Source: Cunninghamella blakesleeana
Lineage: Eukaryota > Mucoromycota > Mucoromycetes > Mucorales > Cunninghamellaceae
Direction of reading: 5' to 3'
DNA: 64,000 nt
Assembly (NCBI GenBank): GCA_017871115.1
Contig: JAFCIZ010000007.1
Span: 868,001 to 932,000, forward strand
Shown here in pieces: positions 26,370-36,015 of the stretch (the stretch's first letter is position 1; each line of letters starts with the position of its first letter). The notes beneath the pieces were generated by a model. That model was not told where the DNA came from, did no database searches, and saw only the letters and a list, made by a program, of their open reading frames with translations. The position numbers and the translations under genes are program-made.

Positions 26370-27227
26370 AATAAAATTTATTCATTTTTACATCAAAAAA
26401 AGACTATTTCTAATAATCCCATCCTAACATACGCTTATAGATTAATTGCTACATTCCCATTGCGTGTTCAGACACGTATAAAATCTTCATCATCATTTAT
26501 AGCTGTCACAAAGAACTTATGATCCAATACACTAATAGTTCAAAAAAATTGGGAATACGATGTTCAACCTGCTATTCAGTTTATTTTAGATATGGGTGAT
26601 AATAATCAACTATCCAATCCACAACTTACTATGAAGACGGCTTGGCTATTGGCCATGGTGGGTTTCCTTCACCCTTCTGACCTAACACGTATTGACATAG
26701 ACAAATGCAGCATAGACGAGAAGAATATTTTAACCCTAACGGTGGTAGGACCTATAGAAAAACGATTTGGTTTTAGAATCATTCGATCTGTTACAATACA
26801 TCCTCACGACAATAACTTACTTTGCCCAGTCGCTGCCTATAAACTCTACACCAAAAAATTTACTACAACTACTTGCTTGGTTGATGTTTCATCCTTAGCC
26901 GGAGTACAGGTTAAAGCCCTTTTTAGATCGCAAAGATCTTTTGGTCAAGCAATTGGTACCCAACATGTTTCCAAATATATTATACAACTAATGGCAAAAT
27001 TTGGTCGTAAAAAAGGTTCACCTATCCCAAAGGCTAGAGCTCTTGGGTCCACTATCGCAGCAGTGTCCGGTATATCAATAGAAGATATTATGGCACATGG
27101 TAATTGGTCTTCAAAAGTAGTATTCGAATTCTTTTATAGGCTATCCCAACAAGGTTCATCTAATATGACTAAAGCTACTCTGGATCAACAACTTAGATCA
27201 CAAAGTTCGAAATGTAATTTGATGTAA
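26370..27227 (+). pseudogene. DIRS-A tyrosine recombinase (YR), one in-frame stop
   Basis: The open part (26592..27227) has the DIRS YR catalytic layout: FLHPSDLTRID (first Arg), KARALGSTIAAVSGISIEDI (second Arg block), IMAHGNWSS (His..Trp) and FEFFYRLS (nucleophile Tyr). The same frame extends upstream through TYAYRLIATFPLRVQTRIKS and IVQKNWEYDVQPAIQFILD. It is interrupted by a TGA at 26520..26522 and the N-terminus is lost. The end of the gene overlaps the internal complementary region, as in DIRS elements. The catalytic half could only be expressed from the internal ATG at 26592. Confidence 0.85.
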
Positions 27228-27285
27228 AACCCGAGTTTTACGAAGGGGTATCATATTACATGAGAACAAAGTGATCTAAGTTGTT
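27189..27285. repeat. DIRS-A internal complementary region (ICR)
   Basis: CAACTTAGATCACAAAGTTC and the following AATGTAATT are the inverse of the left end. TGATGTAAAACCCGAG onward to GATCTAAGTTGTT is the inverse of the right end. The junction falls near 27220. In the DIRS model it templates completion of both ends. Confidence 0.82.
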
Positions 27286-27463
27286 CCCACCCCCACTACC
27301 CTTTAGTTAGTTAGTATATAATTATTACTACACTACTTACTCTTATATTCTACATACTCTTATTAGTATCTCTTAGTATTACATTCAGACTAATTATTTA
27401 ACAAGAATATCCAATAATTCCACTATACACACGCGTTCAGATTCTTACTCAAAGATAAAAAAA

Positions 27464-27611
27464 AAAATATTTATTTAAACTCAAAAATTATAAAGATATA
27501 AATTTATTTTTAGCACAATGTTCGAATAAAGTTAAAGAATGATAACAACTTAGATCAATTTGTTCTCATGTAATATATGATAACCCTTCGTAAAACTCGG
27601 GTTTTACATCA
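27464..27611 (-). repeat. DIRS-A right inverted terminal repeat and outer end
   Basis: Inverse of the left repeat through 27557, then a right-specific end (TTCTCATGTAATATATGATA..GGGTTTTACATCA) that is copied in the ICR. Confidence 0.82.
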
Positions 27612-27699
27612 AAAAATGTTTGTATGGCGGTAAAATCTATATTTTAAAGTATAATAGTAAAAGAATGAGTAAATATAGTCTTTTTTTTAATATTATAAA

Positions 27700-28200
27700 C
27701 ATTTATATAACTTACATTTATCAATTCTTGGTACAGTATAGTTGAGAAGTCAATAAGCACCACCCAAATAAACTATCTTTAATACCATCATCTAAATTCC
27801 AATAGTTCTAATAAAGGTATAGTGAATAAGCATGTTTTTTTTTTATTATATATATATATTTATATATAACTTACAGTTATCAATTCTTGGTACAGTATAG
27901 TTGAGAAGTCAATAAGCACCACCCAAATAAACTATCTTTAATACCATCATCTAAATTCCAATAGTTCTAATAAAGGTATAGTGAATAAGCATGTTTTTTT
28001 TTTTTATTATATATATATATATATATATTTATATATGATAACTTACAGTTATCAATTCTTGGTACAGTATAGTTGAGAAGTCAATAAACACCACCCAAAT
28101 AAACTATCTTTAATACCATCATCTAAATTTTAATATTTCTAATAAAGAATAGTGAGTATTTTTTCTACTTATATTATTTGCGTTATATATACAATAACTT
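27700..28200 (-). repeat. Tandem array of three ~160-bp units resembling 3' ends of the local gene family
   Basis: The words TCAATTCTTGGTACAGTATA recur at 27721, 27880 and 28052, giving spacings of 159 and 172 bp. The first two units are nearly identical and differ mainly in TA-tract length. On the minus strand each unit reads TTTAGATGATGG..., an open stretch N-Y-W-N-L-D-D-G-I ... S-Q-L-Y-C-T-K-N-stop, followed closely by GTAAGTTAT. The ORF at 28389 ends similarly (LDDGIYINRAKNFW ... FKN-stop, then GTAAGATAAC). A fourth, poor copy may occupy 28200..28326. Confidence 0.8.
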
Positions 28201-28264
28201 ACATTTTTATTTTCATTATATATATTTTCAATTTTTTTTATTAATCCTTAATATAAAATAATTC

Positions 28265-28291
28265 ATAAGGATTCCAATCAGGAATCCTTAT
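28265..28291. repeat. Perfect 11-bp inverted repeat
   Basis: ATAAGGATTCC, then AATCA, then GGAATCCTTAT. It lies in the degenerate fourth unit, 36 bp before the large duplication begins. Confidence 0.75.
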
Positions 28292-28388
28292 AACACCGAC
28301 GCCACCTAAATTTTAGTAATTCTAGAGAATAATGAGTAAATATGTATATATATGTTTGTTATTATATATGCGTTATCTTACATATTTA

Positions 28389-28976
28389 CTAGTTTTTAAA
28401 AGTTTTATAGCAAGTTGATGCAAAATAATCAACAAGCCAAAAATTTTTAGCGCGGTTTATATATATTCCGTCATCTAGAAATGCGAGTCCAAGCAAAACA
28501 AATAACCTTATTTTTCTACTATTGTCTATGTCTCGGTATGGTTCCATTAATACTGGATCATTTTCTCTTTCATTTTTAATGATGCCCAATATTTTGTTGT
28601 AAATAATTTTGTACAAAACAATAGCATCTTTCCAAACATCTTCTTTTATTCCTTTAGGAATATCTTTTCTAATAGCTAGTGGCTCATTTTCATAGAGGTG
28701 AGAATAATTATTTAAATCTATTTTTGAATCTCCAATCAATTGGATTAGCTCTCTAGTTACTAGAGATCTTGTTACATGCCCATTTGTTATAGGTTTATCA
28801 ATTTGGTTGTTGTTATGATTATAAATAAAATAAGCAATTAATCTTAACATTAATTGGTCACGTATAGTTATAGATAAATAGAGACCGGCCATAGCTTCAA
28901 AGTGTCTGGCCACACTTATTTCAAGTGCAGCCATTCTGTCGTTTAACCCGGCCAATACAGGCGTTTCTTCTTCCAT
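28389..28976 (-). CDS. Unrecognised family protein, 195 aa (left duplicate)
   Basis: Intact ORF from ATG 28976 (MEEETPVLAGLNDRMAALEI) to TAG 28389. Core blocks: ELIQLIGDSKIDLNNYSHLY, DVWKDAIVLYKIIYNKILGI, DIDNSRKIRLFVLLGLAFLD and INRAKNFWLVDYFASTCYK. It is a shorter paralogue of the 361-aa protein at 22930..24015, lacking its acidic insert and basic tail. The duplicate at 36692..37304 has lost its start codon, so this is the copy most likely to be functional. No signal peptide or membrane segment is evident. Function unknown; a transposon-associated or lineage-specific role is possible. Confidence 0.65.
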   Translation of the reverse strand: MEEETPVLAGLNDRMAALEISVARHFEAMAGLYLSITIRDQLMLRLIAYFIYNHNNNQIDKPITNGHVTRSLVTRELIQLIGDSKIDLNNYSHLYENEPLAIRKDIPKGIKEDVWKDAIVLYKIIYNKILGIIKNERENDPVLMEPYRDIDNSRKIRLFVLLGLAFLDDGIYINRAKNFWLVDYFASTCYKTFKN

Positions 28977-29880
28977 TAAAATAAAAAAAAATTATGTATT
29001 ATAAAAAACTAAAAAAATAATAAAAAAAAAAGAGAAAAAGAATGCTTTTTATATAAATATATAACTCCCAGTTTTATGTTACACTATTTATTTATATTAC
29101 TTGATCTTTTAAATTTGTTTATCCGTTTTCATTTTTTATCCTTTAATTCTTTTAAACTGTTTCAAAAAATGTAATAACTTTGAGAAAAGAGGTCATTATT
29201 TTTAGCTAAATATAAATATTTATATTAATAAAATATTAGTTATATAAAAATAAATAAATATTATTATATAATTAAATGATGAAACATTCTATTCTTAAAC
29301 TTTTACCTGTTTCAAGGAGATACTAGTATTTATAAATAAAAAAAAAACATGTATAATTTTCTATTTACTTGCGCTTTAGTATGTTTGTATTTTTATTTTG
29401 AAAAAAAATATAAATACACGCAGACGTATTTTCCCATAGCTTTTATTATTCCTATTATCTTACATAACAAACATATAAATATTTTGAAAATATTAATGCA
29501 CTTTCGGTTGGCAACAAGTTGAACAAAGTACCAGACTTCCATGCAAATTAATTATTTTTACCTGATAACTCAAGAGCAAAGAATCGACAAAGTTATTTGG
29601 AAAGCCTGTATTTCATTAAATAATTTGCGATGCTAAACAAATAAATGAAAAGAAATATTGAAGCAAGTAGTACGTATTTTTTTTTTAAAAAATAAATCAA
29701 ACACATATATAGAGAGTTACTATTTATTATATTACATGCATTTATAAATATTATTAGCATGATAAACCCAACTTGTAATTAAATATGCATTGTTATACAA
29801 AATCAAAGTAACAACAACGCCTCAATGGTATACGAAGTAAAAAAAATGGAAGCCAAAAACAAAATAGAAAAACTTGAAAC

Positions 29881-29916
<36 letters not shown>

Positions 29917-31096
29917 GCATGGTTAACAAAAACTGTAGAAATAAAAAGATATCAATGAACAATTTATTCGTTATGATGGAAACAAGTTACAATCAAGTTT
30001 TTTTTTCAAAAAATGTTCAAATTTGAACTCGATAGTGATAAAAACTGTATATAATACTTGCTTTAATAGTACAATATAATTCAAATATAAAAAAATGATT
30101 CTTTTTGCACATTTTTTATCTTATAACGCATATAAATTTCCCATGAATTCTAACCCTCAAAATAGCCAAGTATTTTCACTCTATCAAACCTTTTTAATTT
30201 ATTAAAATACACGATTAAATATATTTCCATACTAATTCAATTAATCTATAGACCATGGTATTTGTAACAACTGATTACTATATATAGTAACCACTGATTT
30301 TAAATATTGGATAAACTAATACAATACCATTCTTTTGATTTTTGTTTAATTTTTTGATCATTCATCTTAAAATTGCTTTGGATAGTTAACTTTGAATTTG
30401 AGTAACTTTTCTTAGGATAGAAAATAAAAAAATAATCTATAGCTATTGTTTTTAATAGCTATGTAATAGTATTTAAAATTATTTTTTGACTAAAATAGTT
30501 TTGAAAATGCTACTATCAAAAATGATATAAAAAAAATCTGGTCATAACTCATTTATATCTAACACCTTATGTCAAGATTAATTGAAGTCAACGTCTATTC
30601 GTCTAAATGATACAAGGAAAAAAAAAGTGGTATCTTAAAATATAAATAATTATGACTGGGTAAAGGAGCTCATCCTTTATTTGATATTCCTTGGTAAAAC
30701 AATGGAAATCAGAAAAAGTATAAAAAGGTAACACGTGTTATAGTGCATACCCTTACTATCTAGAAAGACAGTAAAAAGGATGTTTATTTTCTTCATTAGA
30801 AATTAGCTGTTAATAGCCAGCAATTATTATTGCTCGCGCTGAAAATTATTGAAGTGTGAAATACATTACTTCCCATGGTACTGCAATGCCAAAACTTAAG
30901 GTAGCAAGTGAAAATATACAAGTGGTCAATAAAAACAAGTTGTAAAATATACAGTACTATCAATACATGTTATTATTGTAGATATCATCGCCATAACTAT
31001 AATGACAGGGCAATAATAATAATAATAGTAATAAAATAAGACTGGTAATATTAAATTATTCAAATAAATAACACATTTATTCATTCTTTGTACTTT
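28977..31096. other. Non-coding part of the left duplicate
   Basis: No ORF with coding character on either strand. The corresponding stretch of the right duplicate (37305..39436) is similarly empty. It may hold the promoter of the minus-strand ORF. The similarity between copies shows common descent rather than function. Confidence 0.5.
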
Positions 31097-31240
31097 AGTA
31101 TGTAATACGAATACTTTATGAAGTATTTAACATATTACACGAGTAAGTGATAATGGTTGTTGTAATCATTCTTTATTTATTAAATCGAACTTTGCACTGA
31201 GTTTAAAATTAGAAAATATAAAATAAAATATATATATATA
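31097..31240 (+). repeat. DIRS-B left inverted terminal repeat
   Basis: The outer about 52 bp (AGTATGTAATACGAATAC...) are left-specific. From GTGATAATGG onward it matches the inverse of the right repeat. It includes an imperfect palindrome at 31102..31138. Confidence 0.85.
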
Positions 31241-31320
31241 TATATTTTTTCTTTATCTTCTTTGAGTGAGTATGAGTGTAATTATAGCTGAAAGATAAAA
31301 AGGGAGAGGAGGGTGGGAAT

Positions 31321-31412
31321 AACCATTATCACTTACTCGTGTAATATGTTAAATACTTCATAAAGTATTCGTATTACATACTATTACACTTCGTTTGTGA
31401 TAATGGTTGTTG
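31321..31412. repeat. DIRS-B internal complementary region (ICR)
   Basis: AACCATTATCACTTACTCG to GTATTACATACT is an exact inverse copy of 31097..31158. ATTACACTTCGTTTGTGATA and on to GTTGTTG is the inverse of 34959..34988. The junction CATACT|ATTACAC gives the inferred circle junction GTGTAATAGTATG. Confidence 0.88.
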
Positions 31413-31639
31413 ATCCAGAGTATAAGATATAATAAAAGAAAACAAATGTGATAGACAATTAAATGATTGTATCGATAGTGAGATAACATATAATTGTAGT
31501 GGATAAATCAAAAAATATTTGTATAGAAATATAAAATCATGTGTAGAAAGATTTAAAGGATCATATAACTATAACTGCATATTTAAATGTATGTAACCAA
31601 GTGTAAAGATGCATAAAGGGGTCAGGTTGCTATTATAAT

Positions 31640-31723
31640 AATCTGTGTTGAATCAAATATTTAATATGTATGTGTCTATAGCAGTGTATTGTTATATTCC
31701 AGTTGTAATGTATGTATGTATCT

Positions 31724-31784
<61 letters not shown>

Positions 31785-31940
31785 TTTTGAAGGTGATGAT
31801 AGTGGTAAAATTAAAACTACTTACTAATCCATATATATTTTCTTGAGCGATGATAGTGATAAAATAAACTACTTGTTAATTTATAAACATTGTTGATATA
31901 TATGAATTTTCTTGATTGTTGAGCTAAATATTGAAAGACC
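31640..31940. repeat. Low-complexity DNA in the recombinase-deleted part of DIRS-B
   Basis: TA tract followed by poly-T (31730-31788), then two diverged copies of a GATGATAGTGxTAAAAT..AACTACTT unit (about 31794 and 31849). Confidence 0.6.
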
Positions 31941-32442
31941 TTGTAATAGTAGTAGTTCAACCCTAGTTGTCTCTATTAGTAGCTTTTGTCATTAATACGT
32001 ATATCAATGGTGTAATTATACCAGTAACTCCATAGTGTAAAATAATAGTAGATCCGTTATTTTTTTTTTTTTTTTTTTTTTTGGCGAACAAACTTCCTAA
32101 TAAATAATAAGTATATGTGAATTATTGTAGAATTGTATAATTTACTCTTCTATATGTTATTCTGATATCCTTTCTATGTATTTATGATGTTAGATTATAT
32201 TGCCATGTAGATCTATATTATTGTATATATTAATATTTCCTTTATAATTATCATTGTCGATGTGTATGTATATGATTAATTCATCTTTAATATTCATTTG
32301 AATTAAATAATGTAGTGAGAGCTGTTATATAATTTAATTAGAATGTAGTTGAGCAAGTCGAATAAGTAGTGGTTGTATAACATATTTGAAAAATCTATAT
32401 AAAAAATAGACTATGTAATTATATATATCTATTTAAATGTGA

Positions 32443-32704
32443 TTATGTAGGTTGATCAAGGTCCCATTCTAACATTGTCCATCTATTATTCTTTTTTATA
32501 ATATGATTACCTTCCTCATGATCTATTAAATGATGTTGTTGTAATATAATTGGTTGTTGTTGAGCAAGGTTAACTGCAATTGGATACCAAGGAGCTGAAG
32601 GCCAATTAGGTGTAATTAGCGTCGCAGGTTGTGGAGACATTTGTAACCGTTGAAGTACTTGTAATATTAAATTCCAAGGTGGAGCTACCATTAATGTTTT
32701 TCCA
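32443..32704 (-). pseudogene. Frameshifted C-terminal continuation of the DIRS-B RNase H region
   Basis: In the next frame, overlapping the end of the RT ORF, the protein reads LMVAPPWNLILQVLQRLQMS and TPNWPSAPWYPIAVNL. This is the expected continuation after NAFSISW, which lies in the RT ORF frame just before 32702. A one-base indel in the A-rich stretch 32694..32704 would account for the switch. The fragment ends at 32443. Confidence 0.65.
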
Positions 32705-34783
32705 TGATATTGAAAATGCATTGGTTCCTGCTGCATCAGAATAATATTGATATGATATAAAATAAGTCGGAATTTTTGAATTTTTTGGTGAAGCAAACAA
32801 GTCTACTACATGAGGTCCCCAAAGGTTATCGAGCCAATTAAAAGTACGTTGAGGAATAGACCATTCAATCTGATCATGGAGCTGTCTTGAAGGTGCATCA
32901 GCCGGATTAAGTTTTGAAGGTATATATAGAGTAGATAATTCCACATTATTACTAAAACAATATTTCCAAATGTCCATAGCTAAATTATTGAGTTTTTTAG
33001 AACGTGTACCACCAAACTTATAAATATATGACATAGCTGATAAATTATCAATACAGATTTGAAAGTGAAGATGACTATCGTTTATATGTAATTGTTTTTG
33101 GTGTTGCCATTGTATGGCTTTTTTAACTACAAGGAGCTCTTTATAATTTATGTGTTCATGTATTACAGAAGGTGACCATTTTCCACTTAGGTTACCATTA
33201 TCCGAAACGATTCCCCATCCATCGTTTGAAGCATCAGTAAAAATTTGTAAAGGTGATTGCTGTATAATATTTCTTCCATTCCATTTTAATAACTGAGATA
33301 TCCACCAAGTAAGCTCTTGTTTCATATGTTGATTAATTGGAACTAAATGATCGGTAGATTTTTTACGATACATATTAAGTTGTTGGATTAGTCGTCTAGT
33401 TCGAAATTTAGCCTGAATATTTCCCATAAAAGTTGCTAATGCTGTACCAATAAAACTTGATAATAATTTCCATGTTGTTGATGTTTTATATAGTAACTTA
33501 TAGGCTAAACGTCTGATGGATCTTATCTTCTTGCCTGGTACTGTAAGTGTCATGTCCATTGTATTAATTGTCATACCTAGATGATCTATCTTTTGAGTAG
33601 GTGTAAGTTGCGATTTTTTGTCGTTGATTAACCATCCCGTTTGCTTCATTTTATCATGAACCAGTTGAGTATGTAATATTGATTTTTCGCGCGTTGGAGC
33701 CATAATAAGAATGTCATCCAGATATGCTGTGATTCTAATACCTTGTTTACGTGCCCAATGTAATAAAGGTTTAACTACCTTTGTAAATACCCAAGGTGAT
33801 AATGCCAAACCAAAAGGTAAGACTTTATATTGATACAGTTGTTGTTTCCACATAAATCGTAAATAATTACGTGATGTTATATCAATAGGGATATGGTGAA
33901 AGGCATCTTGAAGATCAATGGATGTGAGATAATCATTAGGTTGAAGCAGAGAAGATATCATTTGTAAAGTTTCCATTTTAAAATGACGTTGAGGTAGGTA
34001 TTCATTTAAACGACGTAGATTGAGAACTGGTCTTAAACCTCCATCTTTTTTTGGGATAACGAAAAGATTTGAGATAAAGCCGAATGAACGATCGTTGACA
34101 TGTTCAATAGCATTTTTTAATAGTAGGGTGTTTATTTCTTTATCTATCACACTAATAGAAGTAGTCGAAAGTTGATTTATTCCATAAGGTTGGTTAACTT
34201 TTAGTGTCAAAGGCGGTGGATAATTGAAATAAAGTTTGAATCCATTACGTATAACTTTAAAGAGCCATGGGTGTAAAGGTTCTTGTGGGGTGGAAGACCA
34301 TAAGGAAGCAAACGAAGATAGACGCCCTCCTACTATATTATCTGGTAATGCATTTTCAGTAAAATAATTAAAACCATTATTAGATGCTGATGATGAATAG
34401 CTATCGTGTGTTAAACTAGAGTTGAAGGTGTTGTTATAATTTTTTCTATACGAATTTCGTCGTTTATTATTTATGTGATATGATGCTGAACACTTATATT
34501 TTAATCTTTTAGATTTTTTATTTTTTGTAAACTGTTGTAAATAGCGATATATCTCTAAGTATTTATGAAATTCGTCGGGGGGAACTAAATAATTATCTTC
34601 CGAACTTCTAGTATATATAGCTTTTCTTTTTCTCCTTAACAGTGCTGTGTTAAGAGTATATTGTTTATCCCAAAAGTTAACAGTGGCAGAATTAGTTGAT
34701 AACGGAGATTTATTTAACTTATCAAGAAATTGTGGTAGCCAAGGAGGAATATCATTACTATTATCAACAGGATCTTTATTCAT
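32606..34783 (-). CDS. DIRS-B reverse transcriptase - RNase H with gag-like N-terminus
   Basis: 725-codon ORF. The N-terminal ~100 residues (MNKDPVDNSNDIPPWLPQFL) resemble the start of the DIRS-A gag and appear truncated and joined to the RT. RT motifs: FVIPKKDGGLRPVLNLRRLN, YLTSIDLQDAFHHIPI, YKVLPFGLALSPWVFT, the active-site ITAYLDDILIMA, and KKSQLTPTQKIDHLGM. RNase H motifs: IFTDASNDGWGIV, HINYKELLVVKKAI, CIDNLSAMSYIYKFGG and YIPSKLNPADAPSRQ. WGPHVVDLFASPKNSKIPTY then follows, typical of DIRS pol. About 60 terminal residues after NAFSISW are out-of-frame sequence caused by an indel. All catalytic RT and RNase H acids visible are intact. Confidence 0.9.
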   Translation of the reverse strand: MNKDPVDNSNDIPPWLPQFLDKLNKSPLSTNSATVNFWDKQYTLNTALLRRKRKAIYTRSSEDNYLVPPDEFHKYLEIYRYLQQFTKNKKSKRLKYKCSASYHINNKRRNSYRKNYNNTFNSSLTHDSYSSSASNNGFNYFTENALPDNIVGGRLSSFASLWSSTPQEPLHPWLFKVIRNGFKLYFNYPPPLTLKVNQPYGINQLSTTSISVIDKEINTLLLKNAIEHVNDRSFGFISNLFVIPKKDGGLRPVLNLRRLNEYLPQRHFKMETLQMISSLLQPNDYLTSIDLQDAFHHIPIDITSRNYLRFMWKQQLYQYKVLPFGLALSPWVFTKVVKPLLHWARKQGIRITAYLDDILIMAPTREKSILHTQLVHDKMKQTGWLINDKKSQLTPTQKIDHLGMTINTMDMTLTVPGKKIRSIRRLAYKLLYKTSTTWKLLSSFIGTALATFMGNIQAKFRTRRLIQQLNMYRKKSTDHLVPINQHMKQELTWWISQLLKWNGRNIIQQSPLQIFTDASNDGWGIVSDNGNLSGKWSPSVIHEHINYKELLVVKKAIQWQHQKQLHINDSHLHFQICIDNLSAMSYIYKFGGTRSKKLNNLAMDIWKYCFSNNVELSTLYIPSKLNPADAPSRQLHDQIEWSIPQRTFNWLDNLWGPHVVDLFASPKNSKIPTYFISYQYYSDAAGTNAFSISWKNINGSSTLEFNITSTSTVTNVSTTCDANYT

Positions 34784-34862
34784 TATGAGAATAGTACCCA
34801 GACGGTAGATACCAGGTACATAAGTACAAAGTTCGAACGAAAAGAAGATAAAAAAATAAAAT

Positions 34863-34867
<5 letters not shown>

Positions 34868-34899
<32 letters not shown>

Positions 34900-34989
34900 T
34901 TATATTTTCTAATTTTAAACTCACTGCAAAGTTCGATTTAATAAATAAAGAATGATTACAACAACCATTATCACAAACGAAGTGTAATA
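34868..34989 (-). repeat. DIRS-B right inverted terminal repeat
   Basis: Inverse of the left repeat, starting after a (TA)n tract. The right-specific outer end (CACAAACGAAGTGTAATA) is copied in the ICR. Confidence 0.85.
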
Positions 34990-36015
34990 CTCTTTAATTG
35001 ATTCTTCAACAATGAAATAAAGTTTGTTCCTTTTTATACTAAAATGGTCTGAATTCTAACACAGATTGATAGGTGCTTATAAATACCATTATAAAAAGGG
35101 AAGTTATAAATTTGATAAATTATAAAGTATAAAATGGAACATGAAATACAATTAGATAAAAATATAAATCTTGATATATATATAAATTAAGATTATTTCT
35201 GTGTCTTGTCTAATATGGAAAGTTTAACCAGACCATAATAATAGATAGAGATCAGTTTCACCTGGAGTAGGCTCATCAGAAAATATGTTAAGTGGATTTG
35301 AATATTTATTAATTTCGAAAACGATTTTTAGTACTTATGGCCAAATATGAATTCAGGGGTAGCATAGTATATTATAAATGATAATAGAAGCTTATTCAAT
35401 TATGCATCAATCATGTTGATAAGAGGATTTGGTGTATAGCAGAATTGTATAAAGTTTCTAAGCAGGTAAGAGAGTCTAACAAAGCCATCCTGTATCAGGC
35501 AGTAACTATAAAGGTAGTAATGGATTCCCAATCAAATATATTACTATTTTGACTATGGTTTAACAAGGCGTAAGGTAAGCCTGAAAACTAATTTTTATAA
35601 TAAATTCTGCTTACTTTTTGTTTTTTAAATAAATAGCTGTTTTTTATATTTAAAGCATTATTTAATGACTGATTTCAAAAAAACGGATGGGTTTCTGTCA
35701 TGAAAAAATATAAATACGTGCCCTTTATTTTTTTCTATTACTAATTTATAAAATATAATAAGTTGTGCATAAAAAAATTACAGGAAGATCGTTTTGGAAC
35801 TTGAACAACATCATTCGTAAATTTGATCAATATCTATTTAATTTTAATCAAATCTATTTATGCCTAAGTATTGTCAGTTATGATTTTTTAATTAATTTCA
35901 AATAACCATTTATTTACACATACACACAAAAATAAAAAATAATTATGAATAATGAATCAAATGTTTATTTTCAATGTAAAAGAAGCAAATATTAAATAGA
36001 TAATAGAGAAGTAGT
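34990..36015. other. Intergenic between DIRS-B and the S10 pseudogene
   Basis: About 1 kb with no recognisable gene, RNA or repeat shared with the rest of the window. Confidence 0.45.

Larger units (their letters stand above)
25272..27611 (+). mobile_element. DIRS-A: DIRS-type retroelement, internally deleted (gag + recombinase, no RT)
   Basis: Recognised by structure and content. The inverted terminal repeats match over about 100 bp (25292..25391 versus the reverse complement of 27464..27557). The internal complementary region at 27189..27285 is the reverse complement of the left end (from AATTACATTTCG at 25272) joined to that of the right end (GGGTTTTACATCA ending about 27611). This is the DIRS circular-junction arrangement. 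Inside are a gag-like ORF (25451..26023) and a tyrosine recombinase (about 26370..27227) with one stop. About 350 bp of AT-rich DNA with an ACTAT repeat lies where the RT/RNase H region (about 2 kb in full elements) should be. No tandem target duplication is expected for this class. Confidence 0.85.
28327..31096 (+). repeat. Left copy of a 2.77-kb direct segmental duplication
   Basis: Runs from GAATAATGAGTAAATATG at 28327 to CATTCTTTGTACTTT at 31096. It matches 36657..39436 in the same orientation with scattered substitutions and small indels, by eye well over 90% identical. It contains the ORF 28389..28976 and about 2.1 kb without recognisable genes, including an AAT microsatellite near 29885-29915. 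The right end stops exactly where DIRS-B begins. Confidence 0.92.
31097..34989 (-). mobile_element. DIRS-B: DIRS-type retroelement, RT/RNase H present, recombinase missing
   Basis: Inverted terminal repeats: 31097..about 31240 and 34868..34989. The inverse match begins GTGATAATGGTTGTTGTAAT and runs through AAATCGAACTTTGCA to the TA tracts. The ICR at 31321..31412 is the inverse of the left end (31097..31158) fused to the inverse of the right end (34959..34989). Coding direction is minus: a gag remnant fused to RT/RNase H (32606..34783). The recombinase expected between 31420 and 32440 is absent; that kilobase is AT-rich with stops in all frames. Length is about 3.9 kb. The terminal repeats are related to, but distinct from, those of DIRS-A. 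Confidence 0.88.

Noticed and set aside
28327..31096. Terminal inverted repeats of the 2.77-kb block (GAATAATGAGTAAATATG against the inverse of the end)
   Set aside because: Only a weak AT-rich resemblance; not enough to call it a DNA transposon.
31420..32440. A decayed recombinase in DIRS-B
   Set aside because: Both strands were read; no HGNW, FYR or PSDL blocks, and stops are frequent in every frame.
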